From a virus, in IMG/VR virus record IMGVR_UViG_3300017605_000381, positions 1-42,506 of that record: a stretch of DNA of 42,506 nucleotides. One strand, 5' to 3'. Of this stretch, positions 30,713-38,396 are shown in pieces. A program made the translations under genes and the position numbers. Numbering within the stretch: the first letter of the stretch is position 1; each line of letters opens with the position of its first letter. The notes beneath the pieces are model-generated. The model had not been told where the DNA came from. It saw only the letters and a list, made by a program, of their open reading frames with translations, and made no database searches.

Positions 30713-32490
30713 TGCCAGCGAGAAGATTTGATTCAACATCTGACTTCCTCGACACCGGCCTAACTGCGTCCAAAGGGGCTGGAGATAACTTCTCCTTTCT
30801 GGCGTGGGTGAAGCTCAACCCTTCACCCGCTGGCTCAACTCAGTTGGCTCTAGTCGGCCATGAGAACGGCGGAAGCGGCAACGGGTTTGAGGTTTACATC
30901 ATAGCCGACCCAGACGTGGGCACCGGGACAGATTCATACGTTATCAGGTTCAGGCCGGGTAATGGTCACGGTGATAGCAATTCCTCTGCTATCAACGTAG
31001 ACATCACGACAGTTCCTCAGTGTATTGCCATTGTCAACGACAAGAGCGGAACCAACGAGATAAGGTTCTACGCAGGCAACAGCGTTAACACGCTGGCTCT
31101 GGTCTCGACAGACACCGGGAGAACGCTTAACTCTACACCCGGCGCAAATCAGTACATCGGTGCGCGGAAGAACAGTGGCGGGAGTGTGGCCGAATCTCTG
31201 ACCGGAACAGTCGGCAAGATTGCCCTGTTCTACGATCAGGTGTTAACACTAACCGAGCTTAAAGAAGCAGCTCCACCGACAGGAACCGATCACGCAGACA
31301 TCGCGACGTATTACTACCCCATGTCTGGGCTCTCTCCGGAGCCGGACGAGTCTTTGAATAACCTCGACGCATCGGTAACAGGGACGACAATCGTATCCGG
31401 CTTTGGAGGCGAGGGAAGCTCTCGTATCTTCAACGGCGCGGAGACGAACTACTTAGGCACAACGAATCACGTTGACGTTGGGACTAACGCAAACTGCGCT
31501 TGGGTTACGGTGGATGCCCTTGGGGTAAGGGGCACCATCTTTGGAAACCGCTATGATGCTGGATACGCTTTCGAGATCAATGAAGATGACGAGCTTCAAA
31601 TCTCTTACCAGTCGTCCGGAGTCATTTACTACATGTCTGTCCCGCTCACTATCGCGGGAGGCGCTAGTAAGGACTACTTAGAGGTTGGAGTCCCGCTCTT
31701 CGTTGGTTGCAACATCACCAGCATTGGCCCACCAGCCGCAGCCGACTTCTACGCCGGACAGAACGCCGCAGACGTTGAGTTTATCGGGTCTGACACAGCC
31801 GCAGCCGTTATGGCACCCAACGGCGTTCAAGGGATTTTCATTGGTGCCAACAACTATGGAGTTGCAGAGAACGCTCTCTCTGGAGCCCTGTCTCGCGTTC
31901 GCAGATGGGGAGGTTCAACCAACTTAACCCTAGAAGAGTTTCAGCAGGCCGCTCAGTGCGAGGGAGCGACACCACAAGACGCCGAATGTCAGATGTTCTT
32001 CCCCATGACAGGGGCTGAGCCTGAGCCGAACAGTGGAACAGGTGTTGACGCTGACGTTATTGGATTCGTCCCCACGGGCGGAGACCTGTGCCTAGATGGA
32101 GTCCCCTTCGTTGGTGTCCAAGTTGACAAGGTTGTTCAGGTAATCGAGTCAATCACCAATGGAATCGCCATCGACAAGGTTGTTCAGATAATCGAATACT
32201 ACGGGGCTAACGTTCACATCGTCGAAGAGCTGGAGTTAACAGACGACCCCGACGGAGACGGAAGGGCCTTCCAGTTCCTGCCAATCAAACACATCCTTGA
32301 AGTGCTTCACCTGTCGGATTCTTGGAAGCCGATGACGTTCTTCAAGATCAAGCTCCTTGAAATTCTGAACCTTGAAGACACAGTAGAAGGCGAGAACGTT
32401 GGATCAATACAGATACTCACTCAAGTCTTCACCAAGCCAATCAAGTTCACAATGGAGCTGGTTAGAAGCCTGTTCTTTGGAGGTAGGTAA
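30712..32490 (+). CDS. Double LamG-like tail fibre/appendage protein, 592 aa
   Basis: TAATG coupling. Two LamG/concanavalin-like regions can be seen: residues about 1-190 (FDSTSDFLDTGLTASKGAGD, NFSFLAWVKL, YIGARKNSGGS) and 235-420 (NYLGTTNHVDVGTNANCAW, GIFIGANNYG). A C-terminal 120 residues contains a duplicated KVVQVIE/KVVQIIE repeat and helical tail. Likely a host-surface binding appendage. The twin modules suggest internal duplication. No hydrolase motif evident. Confidence 0.7.
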   Translation: MPARRFDSTSDFLDTGLTASKGAGDNFSFLAWVKLNPSPAGSTQLALVGHENGGSGNGFEVYIIADPDVGTGTDSYVIRFRPGNGHGDSNSSAINVDITTVPQCIAIVNDKSGTNEIRFYAGNSVNTLALVSTDTGRTLNSTPGANQYIGARKNSGGSVAESLTGTVGKIALFYDQVLTLTELKEAAPPTGTDHADIATYYYPMSGLSPEPDESLNNLDASVTGTTIVSGFGGEGSSRIFNGAETNYLGTTNHVDVGTNANCAWVTVDALGVRGTIFGNRYDAGYAFEINEDDELQISYQSSGVIYYMSVPLTIAGGASKDYLEVGVPLFVGCNITSIGPPAAADFYAGQNAADVEFIGSDTAAAVMAPNGVQGIFIGANNYGVAENALSGALSRVRRWGGSTNLTLEEFQQAAQCEGATPQDAECQMFFPMTGAEPEPNSGTGVDADVIGFVPTGGDLCLDGVPFVGVQVDKVVQVIESITNGIAIDKVVQIIEYYGANVHIVEELELTDDPDGDGRAFQFLPIKHILEVLHLSDSWKPMTFFKIKLLEILNLEDTVEGENVGSIQILTQVFTKPIKFTMELVRSLFFGGR

Positions 32491-32810
32491 TGTTTAACAA
32501 GTACGACCTAGTAGTGGGAGACACCGCGAAGATTCTTGAGCACACCTGTATCGACCAAAACGAAGACCCGATTGACCTGACGGACTCTATCGTTCGCCTG
32601 AAGTTCCGCATCGGCGGGGGTGCATGGAAGACGCGCCTAATGGTTGTTACCGGCGATCCGGAAGACGGCATTGTTCGCTATCAGTGGGTAGCCGGAGACC
32701 TTGACGACTCTGGAACGCTTCAGTACGAGGTTGAAATAGTCAACTCCGTTGGAGCCGTGGCCGGAAACGATGATTGGCAATACCTCGAAGTAAGGCCGGA
32801 AGGTGGATAA
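32490..32810 (+). CDS. BppU-like/Ig-like tail protein, 106 aa
   Basis: ATG overlaps the previous stop. Begins with a DLVVGDTAKILEHTCIDQNE pattern followed by DPIDLTDSIVRLKFRI and a DDSGTLQYEVEI strand. This matches the N-terminal Ig-like domain of phage baseplate upper proteins (BppU type) and similar tail modules. Small size implies a single domain. Probably a tail accessory protein; enzymatic role not indicated. Confidence 0.7.
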   Translation: MFNKYDLVVGDTAKILEHTCIDQNEDPIDLTDSIVRLKFRIGGGAWKTRLMVVTGDPEDGIVRYQWVAGDLDDSGTLQYEVEIVNSVGAVAGNDDWQYLEVRPEGG

Positions 32811-32812
32811 CG

Positions 32813-33112
32813 ATGGAAGAGAGAGATGAACTTTTCACAACCGACTTCTATCGAGACCTAGTGAACAGCCAAGCCGAAACGAACGCAACGCTTCGGCTTT
32901 TGGCTGAGCGCTTAGGCTCCGCTACCGATGGGCTCGAACACCTTGAGCCCATTTTGACCGATTTTGGGAAACGACTCTCAGCCGTGGAAGGACAGCTCAA
33001 TACCACTAAGAGAGTTTTGAAATGGGGAGCAAGCATCTTCGCCTCTTCCATCGGCGGCCTGCTGACCTATAGGAAAGAAATCGCCGCAACCCTCAAGCAA
33101 TTTTTTCAATAA
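32813..33112 (+). CDS. Coiled-coil plus membrane-span protein (holin-like), 99 aa
   Basis: ATG at 32813 with GGTGGA upstream; a longer frame from 32774 overlaps. A long helix (NSQAETNATLRLLAERLGS, then RLSAVEGQLNTTKRVLK) leads into a C-terminal hydrophobic segment (WGASIFASSIGGLLTY) and a basic tail. This plan, coiled coil then span, is that of XhlA/holin-associated proteins. It closes the structural operon, a usual site for lysis genes. Call is tentative. Confidence 0.55.
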   Translation: MEERDELFTTDFYRDLVNSQAETNATLRLLAERLGSATDGLEHLEPILTDFGKRLSAVEGQLNTTKRVLKWGASIFASSIGGLLTYRKEIAATLKQFFQ

Positions 33113-33245
33113 GAATCTGTTAACACGCCTGAAGACCCGCTCCACACCTGCCTTTTCAGCCTAAAGGAAATTTTTAGCAGGAGTCTACGACCTAAGTTTG
33201 CTTGTCCCTAGTCGCGTCCGAGAGACGCCACAAAGGAGACGAGCA
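33113..33245 (+). promoter_or_regulatory. Promoter-type gap with GTTAACAC and 17-bp repeat
   Basis: The first sizeable gap after the late genes. Contains CTGTTAACACG (33118-33128) and, at 33191-33207, CCTAAGTTTGCTTGTCC, which is identical to 7831-7847. AAAGGAG follows before the sigma gene ATG. A promoter for the early operon is expected here. I could not fix a convincing -10/-35 pair. Confidence 0.5.
33191..33207 (+). repeat. 17-bp repeat copy B, upstream of sigma factor
   Basis: CCTAAGTTTGCTTGTCC, exact match to 7831-7847 over 17 bases in the same orientation; the next base differs. Lies 39 bases before the sigma-factor start. No partner stem is present here, unlike copy A, which favours a DNA-binding site or promoter core over an RNA hairpin. 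Confidence 0.75.
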
Positions 33246-33833
33246 ATGCAAATTTCTGATCCAAGTTTCGACCAAGAACTAAAGAAGATCGTCGCAGTTT
33301 TCGAGAGGCTTTATCCAAAGCACCGCTACGAAATTGAAGACATCGCACAGACAGTTGTATGCAACGCTCTGCGCCTCGGCGTTACAGAGTTTTGCCCCGC
33401 CTACCTCAAAACCTCCATCAAAAACGAAATCATCAACATCGTCCGCTCAGCGCGGAGCAAGGCGAACGTGTCTCTTGACTCTTCCGCTAACGAACAGCGA
33501 GCAAACAAGCCGCCCGTGCTTCGCTTCAAGAGGGGTGTTGCTTCCACTCAGGACAGCAGGGCTCGCTCTATAGACGTTCGAAACGCTATCGAAGGCTCAC
33601 ACCTCGACGGCGAGAACGTCCTCAGCCTCTACTTCATTGACGGCCTAGACCTGACTGAGATCGCAGAGCGCACCGGCACTAACAGGGGCTCAGCGCACCG
33701 CAAGCTTCACCGACAGATGAAGCGAGCGAAGGCATTGCTTGGCGACTACCAAGATGTTTTTCCGAACGGTGGAGAGATTCGACTTTCGCGAGAGACAGAG
33801 CGCGACATCAAAGGGAGACCATGCACACTCTAA
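33246..33833 (+). CDS. Sigma-70 family (ECF-like) RNA polymerase sigma factor, 195 aa
   Basis: Start chosen at 33246, preceded by AAAGGAG; an upstream frame from 33198 lacks a site. Region 2-like segment (PKHRYEIEDIAQTVVCNALR, then KTSIKNEIINIVRSARS) and region 4-like HTH (VLSLYFIDGLDLTEIAERTG, GSAHRKLHRQMKRAKALL). Basic, compact, no anti-sigma nearby. It probably redirects host polymerase to phage promoters. Its gene heads the early-type operon and sits behind one copy of the 17-bp repeat, suggesting self-regulation. Phage-encoded sigma factors of this kind are uncommon. Confidence 0.8.
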   Translation: MQISDPSFDQELKKIVAVFERLYPKHRYEIEDIAQTVVCNALRLGVTEFCPAYLKTSIKNEIINIVRSARSKANVSLDSSANEQRANKPPVLRFKRGVASTQDSRARSIDVRNAIEGSHLDGENVLSLYFIDGLDLTEIAERTGTNRGSAHRKLHRQMKRAKALLGDYQDVFPNGGEIRLSRETERDIKGRPCTL

Positions 33834-34552
33834 CAACCACACTCACAAGTGACCTTCACGGGCAGTACAAGGACATCGCTGCTTGGAAGGTTCACCTAGC
33901 CGCCGTTGAAGACCTGAAGCCACACACTCACGTTGTAATTGGAGACTTCTTAGACTGCGCCTCAGTGTCTCGTCACGCCAAAAGCGAAGCGTCTGTCTTA
34001 ACCCTCGGAGAAGAGTACGACATAGGCAACAACGACCTTGACGCTATCGAAGCAAGGATCGGCAAGGGGTGCAAGCGCAAGGTGTTCCTCGCGGGAAACC
34101 ACGAAGACCGCATTAACGCCTACGCCTTCAATCAGGCTCCAAACATCGGCACAGCTTTGAAGAGCGTTCAGGAAGGACTTCACCTTGCAAAGCGCGGTTG
34201 GGAGTACGTGCCTTATGAGAAGCAACTGAAGCTTGGGAAGTTGATTATCGCTCACGGCTATTACGTGAATCAGTACAGCGCGGCGAAGCATGTTAACAGC
34301 TTCGGTCACTCGATCATCACCGGCCACACCCACGGGCACCAGTCGCACGTTGTCACCCACGGCGACTCTCCGCACATTGGCATGACGATTGGCTGTCTCT
34401 GTCAGATTGAGCAGAAGTGGCTCAGGGGCAGGCCGCAACCGTGGATGCACGGCTTTGGAGTCGTGTACCACAGAGGCAAGATGTTCTACCCCTACTTCAT
34501 TCCAATCATCGAGGGAAAGGCCGTCTTCGGGGGGAAAGTGTATGGCGAATGA
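33821..34552 (+). CDS. Calcineurin-like metallophosphoesterase, 243 aa
   Basis: ATG overlaps the end of the sigma gene. Metal-binding motifs in order: SDLHG (Asp11, His13), GDFLD (Asp42), GNHED (Asn93, His94), an IIAHG loop, and GHTHGHQS. This is the standard dimetal phosphoesterase set. Phage members act on nucleotides, phosphates or nucleic acid ends. Length is typical. Being next to sigma and nuclease genes, it may work in host takeover or recombination; substrate cannot be told. Confidence 0.9.
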   Translation: MHTLTTTLTSDLHGQYKDIAAWKVHLAAVEDLKPHTHVVIGDFLDCASVSRHAKSEASVLTLGEEYDIGNNDLDAIEARIGKGCKRKVFLAGNHEDRINAYAFNQAPNIGTALKSVQEGLHLAKRGWEYVPYEKQLKLGKLIIAHGYYVNQYSAAKHVNSFGHSIITGHTHGHQSHVVTHGDSPHIGMTIGCLCQIEQKWLRGRPQPWMHGFGVVYHRGKMFYPYFIPIIEGKAVFGGKVYGE

Positions 34553-34754
34553 TCTAGCGAAGGGCTTCACCTGTGTCTGTGGCAAGTGGCACGACTACCC
34601 GTCTTATGTTTACGCCCATTGGGACACCGCTCTTGTACACACATGCCCCGACTGCAATCGGGAGCACTTCATCTATCAGGGGCACCCGATTCTAAGGAAG
34701 GTAAAAAGGGGGAAGAAATGCGCTACGTCTTCAAGTGCAAGAAGTGCCACGTAG
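34542..34754 (+). CDS. Zinc-ribbon protein, 70 aa
   Basis: ATG at 34542 overlaps the end of the phosphoesterase gene, with GGGGGGAAA upstream. Two Cys pairs: CVCGKWHDYP and HTCPDCNREHF, forming a likely single zinc-ribbon. Lys-rich C-terminus (KVKRGKKC). A small nucleic-acid or protein-binding factor; no family recognised. It is the first of several Cys-rich small proteins here. Confidence 0.65.
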   Translation: MANDLAKGFTCVCGKWHDYPSYVYAHWDTALVHTCPDCNREHFIYQGHPILRKVKRGKKCATSSSARSAT

Positions 34755-35029
34755 AGAAAGAGGCTGACAGTTTTTCTCCAGCGCCGGAGTGCTGCAAGAA
34801 GAGTTGTTTGTTTAAGGAAGTGCGCGGAGGCGAGGCGATGACGGAACAGGACTACAACCTACAGGCAAAGCAGTTGGTCGATTCTCTCACATTGGCCAAC
34901 AAGGAATTAATCGAAGCCGTGGAGTTGCTTAATGCTTCTGCTATCGCCTTGAACCTCAGCGGCTCCAACTACAGGGAGCGCAAGAAATCAATCAAACAGT
35001 GGCTCGGAATGAAGGACGTGCCCAAATGA
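34718..35029 (+). CDS. Cys-rich N-terminus, helical C-terminus, 103 aa
   Basis: ATG at 34718 behind GGGGGAAG. N-terminal zinc-type cluster (CKKCHV, ECCKKSC), then a helical, mostly uncharged region (LANKELIEAVELLNASAIAL). An internal ATG at 34838 with GGAGGCGAGGCG upstream could make a shorter product without the Cys cluster. Role unknown; part of the small-protein run in the early operon. Confidence 0.6.
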   Translation: MRYVFKCKKCHVEKEADSFSPAPECCKKSCLFKEVRGGEAMTEQDYNLQAKQLVDSLTLANKELIEAVELLNASAIALNLSGSNYRERKKSIKQWLGMKDVPK

Positions 35030-35223
35030 CAAGAGAGCTTAAAAAGTACGAATGCCACATAACGACCGACGACATTAAGACCCTCGCGATAGATAGGGGC
35101 ATGGAAGAGATTCGGAAGCTTTGCCCCGGCAATGAAGTGAAGTTTGTTGGGTTCCATTGGGAGGGAACTACTTTGGTTATCTACGGAGACGAAGTGGAGG
35201 GGGTGCAAGGTGCCGATTCTTGA
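35026..35223 (+). CDS. Small hypothetical protein, 65 aa
   Basis: ATGA overlap with the preceding gene. Charged and mixed alpha/beta (MTRELKKYECHITTDDIKTL, later VKFVGFHWEGTTLVIYGDEV). No membrane span, no Cys cluster. Its last codons contain GGAGGGG, which serves as ribosome binding site for the next gene. No family recognised. Confidence 0.6.
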   Translation: MTRELKKYECHITTDDIKTLAIDRGMEEIRKLCPGNEVKFVGFHWEGTTLVIYGDEVEGVQGADS

Positions 35224-35470
35224 TGTGAAGTGCCGCCATTGCTGCTCTGAGCGTGAGTTGATTTGCTGCCAAAACAGAGACCATCACGGCCTGTTGCCAG
35301 CAGAAAGGGCTCACTTCCTGCGATGTGATTCGAAGTCTTGTAAGGGAAAGATGCGGAAGTTCTACGTTGTTGACCGCGTTCACCCGCCTGCAATCCGGTT
35401 CGTTGATGGGATAAGCCAATGGGAATCAAACGAGAAAAAAGCAAAAGCTCTTCGCGAAGGAAAGCACTAG
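35210..35470 (+). CDS. Cys-rich zinc-binding protein, 86 aa
   Basis: GTG at 35210 is preferred because GGAGGGG lies just upstream within the prior gene. Multiple Cys in a close pattern (CRHCCSERELICC, then RCDSKSCKGK), with conserved His (DHHGLLPAERAHF) between. Probably one or two zinc sites. Such small zinc proteins in phage early regions often bind host proteins or nucleic acid. No specific family recognised. Confidence 0.6.
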   Translation: MPILDVKCRHCCSERELICCQNRDHHGLLPAERAHFLRCDSKSCKGKMRKFYVVDRVHPPAIRFVDGISQWESNEKKAKALREGKH

Positions 35471-35772
35471 CAATCCTTCTCTTCCTGTTCCTGATGTTAA
35501 CAGCGAAGGCCGAAGAGCCCGACCGCTTCAGGAAGGTGAGGGAGGCCGTGAAGAAAACCGGCAAGCCTCACTTCATCACTGAAGGGTGGATTCAAGTAAG
35601 TGAAACCTCGAAGCAACGCATTCTGATTGTCTTCATGGATGCGCCGTTGTCTGACTGGTTCATCTCCTACAACGCTGTAGAAGGGGCTTCGCGTGTGCTC
35701 TTCATAGGCAAGCCCTCACTATCCCGAAGCATTGCTTTCGAAAGGTGGGCTACCAATGAATCAAAACGCTGA
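35419..35772 (+). CDS. Signal-peptide or anchored protein, 117 aa
   Basis: ATG inside the end of the Cys-rich gene. Basic N-terminus (KREKSKSSSRRK), a hydrophobic core (ALAILLFLFLMLTAKA) with an AKA cleavage-type site, then a mixed alpha/beta domain (FITEGWIQVSETSKQRILIV). Exported to the periplasm or anchored. No known family. A role in exclusion or envelope modification is possible but unproven. Confidence 0.65.
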   Translation: MGIKREKSKSSSRRKALAILLFLFLMLTAKAEEPDRFRKVREAVKKTGKPHFITEGWIQVSETSKQRILIVFMDAPLSDWFISYNAVEGASRVLFIGKPSLSRSIAFERWATNESKR

Positions 35773-36040
35773 AGAGGCAGTAAGGGGCGCAGTAGCAGAG
35801 GCCCTTGGAGATATTCGAGTCGTTCAGTTGCTACGAGGGAAAGAGCACGGCCTTATGGGGCCAAACTTCCTCGTCGTTCACGATCACCTGCTAGCTAAAG
35901 ACGGAACCGTTTACGTCGCAGGCTACATCAAGGCGCACTTCCCGAACGGTGCCCCAGTGGACAAGTTAACACTGAGGCGAATCAGCTTGAAGAAGGGCGA
36001 AGAGAAGCGACTACTCAAGACGAAAGGGGCAAAGGGATGA
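35756..36040 (+). CDS. Hypothetical protein, 94 aa
   Basis: ATG at 35756 with AAAGGTGGG upstream, overlapping the previous stop. Mixed alpha/beta with a conserved-looking centre (GLMGPNFLVVHDHLLAKDGT, VYVAGYIKAHFPNG) and a Lys-rich tail (LKKGEEKRLLKTKGAK). No motif assigned. Genes on each side are nucleotide or DNA related. Confidence 0.65.
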   Translation: MNQNAEEAVRGAVAEALGDIRVVQLLRGKEHGLMGPNFLVVHDHLLAKDGTVYVAGYIKAHFPNGAPVDKLTLRRISLKKGEEKRLLKTKGAKG

Positions 36041-36387
36041 CGGAATCACAAGCCGCATTCATCGAGAGCTTCAATCACGTTTCCGGCGAAGCCTGTCGCA
36101 ACGCCTTTAACAAAGGCTTCAGGAAAGCAGGCGAAGAGAAGAACCTTGGCGAAGAGATCGCTCTCGCTCACTCCGAGTTATCCGAGTGCCTTGAGGGAGT
36201 GCGAGCAGGAAACCCGCCATCAACCAAGATACCCGAGTTCACCAAGGCTGAGGCCGAGTTAGCAGACACGGTTATCCGTCTCATGGATACGGCCTACGCC
36301 CGAGGCTGGCGGCTGGCTGAGGCAATCATCGCAAAGCACGAGTACAACCTGACCCGGCCACACATGCACGGCGGAAAGCTATTCTAA
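36037..36387 (+). CDS. MazG-like nucleotide pyrophosphohydrolase, 116 aa
   Basis: Start overlaps the preceding stop. Family signature: EEIALAHSELSECLEGVRAG with the paired EE..E (helix 2), EAELADTVIRLMDTA, and a C-terminal YNLTRPHMHGGK. These Glu/Asp residues bind Mg in the all-alpha NTP-PPase superfamily. Phage MazG-like enzymes adjust nucleotide pools, and some lower ppGpp-related signals. It is adjacent to the recombination nuclease, in a nucleotide-handling operon. Confidence 0.85.
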   Translation: MTESQAAFIESFNHVSGEACRNAFNKGFRKAGEEKNLGEEIALAHSELSECLEGVRAGNPPSTKIPEFTKAEAELADTVIRLMDTAYARGWRLAEAIIAKHEYNLTRPHMHGGKLF

Positions 36388-37202
36388 TGCCACTGACACG
36401 GCTTTACTGCGACAAGTGCGAGGTTCCACCTACCGACCTGAGCAAGTACGTTGTGGGCTCTTGTAGCTGCATCCCTGAGCCCCTTCAAGCTCTCATCATT
36501 CAGGACGAGAGCGACAACTATCACAACTCTCTGCCCGAGGACACCTTCACGGCGACCATGTTAACAGGGTGTCTCCGGAAGACCTTCCTTCAGAAGACAG
36601 TCTCATACGACAGCACGCCGAAGGCGCGTTACCCGGCCATCAGGGGCCGCATCATTCACGGAATCCTTGAGGGCTACCATGAGCCTTGGGTTAAGGAAGA
36701 GCGCTACGAGAAGAAGCTAGGCAGTACCACACTAACCGGGCAGATCGACGCGGAGAACGGAGTTGAATCTGAGATCGTTGACTACAAAACGATTGCAGAC
36801 GATGGCTTCAACTTCCTCAAGGAAGGCCCGAAGAAAGAGCACGTTCTTCAGGTCAACATCTACGCTTGGCTCCGCAACGGTGGGCGCAACCTGCGCACTC
36901 GCATCATCTCCAAGATGATCGCTAAGAAGTTAACTATTTGGTACGTGGGTATGAGGAACGCCGCCAAAACCGGCTCTTGGGTCAACGTCAAGAACGGATG
37001 GAAGACCGGAAGGTATTTTCTGAAGCCGGTGCCAGTGATGGAGTACGGGGACGTTGAGAAGATTGTTAAGAGATCGACTGACGTTCTAAGTGAGGCGTTC
37101 AAGAAAGGCGTGATGCCTCCCATGACCGAAGAGAAATGGATGTGCAAGGTTTGCGAAGTGAAGCAGCAGTGCGAAAACTACAACGAGAGGGGGACTATTT
37201 GA
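36387..37202 (+). CDS. Cas4-like PD-(D/E)XK nuclease with Fe-S cysteines, 271 aa
   Basis: ATG overlaps the MazG-like stop. Motifs: GRIIHG with His91, GQIDAE (Asp121), VDYKT (Asp132, Lys134), HVLQVNIYAWL (Gln155, Tyr159). Cys62 plus Cys253, Cys256 and Cys262 (MCKVCEVKQQC) provide four ligands for a 4Fe-4S cluster as in Cas4/AddB proteins. Probably a 5'-3' DNA exonuclease making single-stranded ends for the ERF protein encoded next but one. Further N-terminal cysteines (CDKC, CSC) are extra. No CRISPR array is present. Confidence 0.85.
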   Translation: MPLTRLYCDKCEVPPTDLSKYVVGSCSCIPEPLQALIIQDESDNYHNSLPEDTFTATMLTGCLRKTFLQKTVSYDSTPKARYPAIRGRIIHGILEGYHEPWVKEERYEKKLGSTTLTGQIDAENGVESEIVDYKTIADDGFNFLKEGPKKEHVLQVNIYAWLRNGGRNLRTRIISKMIAKKLTIWYVGMRNAAKTGSWVNVKNGWKTGRYFLKPVPVMEYGDVEKIVKRSTDVLSEAFKKGVMPPMTEEKWMCKVCEVKQQCENYNERGTI

Positions 37203-37541
37203 ATGCCTAAGAAAGAGTACCGACACAAAACAGTTGCGGGGTTCTTCTCCGCTCACCGTGAGCGATGGATTAAGGGAGCCTACAACGAAGATAAAAAGGG
37301 GGTGTTGTGCTTCTGTCTCGTCGGCAAAGTTCAGTACTTGATAGAAGACGACCACGACCGGAGGGAAGCCTACAAGCGTCTCTCTGACGCAATCAAGAAG
37401 CTTCACCCAATCATCTTCAAGCGCATCATTGAGAAGGACGGGGCAAAGGAAGGAAGCGATGATGTGGCAATCATCTTCAACGACAGATCGGGAATCACCG
37501 TTGACGAGGTTGTAGAAGTAGCGCATCACGCACGAGTCTGA
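37203..37541 (+). CDS. DUF6197-like protein, 112 aa
   Basis: ATG directly after the nuclease stop. Pattern ERWIKGAYNEDKKGVLCFC, LVGKVQYLIEDD and a C-terminal ND-type segment (IIFNDRSGITVDEVVEVAH) matches the DUF6197 layout seen in phages and bacteria, where a WND.pgr..eEV tail is common; W is replaced by F here. Function of the family is unknown. Between two recombination genes, it may be an accessory factor. Confidence 0.65.
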   Translation: MPKKEYRHKTVAGFFSAHRERWIKGAYNEDKKGVLCFCLVGKVQYLIEDDHDRREAYKRLSDAIKKLHPIIFKRIIEKDGAKEGSDDVAIIFNDRSGITVDEVVEVAHHARV

Positions 37542-37548
37542 AAAATCG

Positions 37549-37618
37549 GTCAGCGCGGCGACAAGGCTGACTGACGGCGGCTGTGGGCTGTAGCAGGTTG
37601 AACAGTATCCACAGCCGC
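37549..37618 (+). promoter_or_regulatory. Two-hairpin leader before the ERF gene
   Basis: GTCAGC (37549-37554) pairs with GCTGAC (37566-37571). Further on GCGGCTGTGG (37577-37586) pairs perfectly with CCACAGCCGC (37609-37618) over 10 bp, with an inner CTGT/ACAG extension (37588-37591 with 37602-37605). AAAGGAG and the ERF ATG follow. This is the only gap of note in the 33-42 kb operon, so a control point for recombination genes is likely. No U-tract follows. Confidence 0.6.
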
Positions 37619-37640
37619 ATTCCACTCACAAAGGAGAACT

Positions 37641-38396
37641 ATGTTAGACGTTGAAGACTCACCAAGCGTCAAGTTGCACCGCGAAGCAGCGGCGAAGTTC
37701 GGAGCGAAGTTATCAGCTCTGATCGGAAAGGCTTCTTACGTCAAAAAGAGCGGGTACAACTCGTTCCACAAATACAACTATGCGACAGAGGGCGACTTCC
37801 TTGCGTTGGTTAAGCCGCTGTTGGCCGAGCACAAGCTCGCAGTCATGGCGAGCACTGAATCTGTGGAACGTATCGAGGTTGAGCCCACGAGTAAGGGAAA
37901 GCGGCAATGGGTTACTCAGGTCAAGATGACCTTCAAGCTCATTGACGCAGAGACAGGCTACAGCGAAAGCCTGACGAGCTTTGGAACTGGCATCGACTCA
38001 GAAGACAAGGGCCTCTACAAAGCAATCACGGGTTGCGTGAAGTATTTCATCTCCAAGCTATTCCTAGTCGAGACAGGCGACGACCCCGAGAGAGAGAACG
38101 AGAACGAGACCGGCACTGGCGACAAGCCAACGGCCACAGTGCGGCCACTAGCTGAGAAGAAGCCTGAGCAGTCTACACCAACTCCAACCGCACTAATCGA
38201 GAAGGCGCAAGAGTTGCTTGAAAAGGTGAGCGGCAAGACAGGCGAGAGCGCGACCGAGATTCTGAAGTTAGCATCCGGCTACGAAGACAAGTCCCAAAAG
38301 TTTTGGTGCCTCACGCCTGACACGCTGAAGACGGCGACTTCCGAGAAGTGGCTCAAGATGACCATTGCCAACCTTGAAAAAGAACTAGGGGGTTAA
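37641..38396 (+). CDS. erf: ERF-family single-strand annealing protein, 251 aa
   Basis: Promotes annealing of complementary single strands in phage recombination and genome circularisation. Family core at residues about 25-140: KKSGYNSFHKYNYATEGDFL, ALVKPLLAEHKLAVMAS, then MTFKLIDAETGYSESL, GTGIDSEDKGLYKAITGCVK and YFISKLFLVETGDDPE. The C-terminal third is a Pro/Thr/Glu linker then a helical domain. AAAGGAG and a structured leader precede it. Partnered by the Cas4-like exonuclease upstream. Confidence 0.92.
   Translation: MLDVEDSPSVKLHREAAAKFGAKLSALIGKASYVKKSGYNSFHKYNYATEGDFLALVKPLLAEHKLAVMASTESVERIEVEPTSKGKRQWVTQVKMTFKLIDAETGYSESLTSFGTGIDSEDKGLYKAITGCVKYFISKLFLVETGDDPERENENETGTGDKPTATVRPLAEKKPEQSTPTPTALIEKAQELLEKVSGKTGESATEILKLASGYEDKSQKFWCLTPDTLKTATSEKWLKMTIANLEKELGG

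Noticed and set aside
36387-37202. CRISPR-associated Cas4
   Set aside because: No repeat-spacer array or other cas genes in the window; phage Cas4-like nucleases usually serve recombination.
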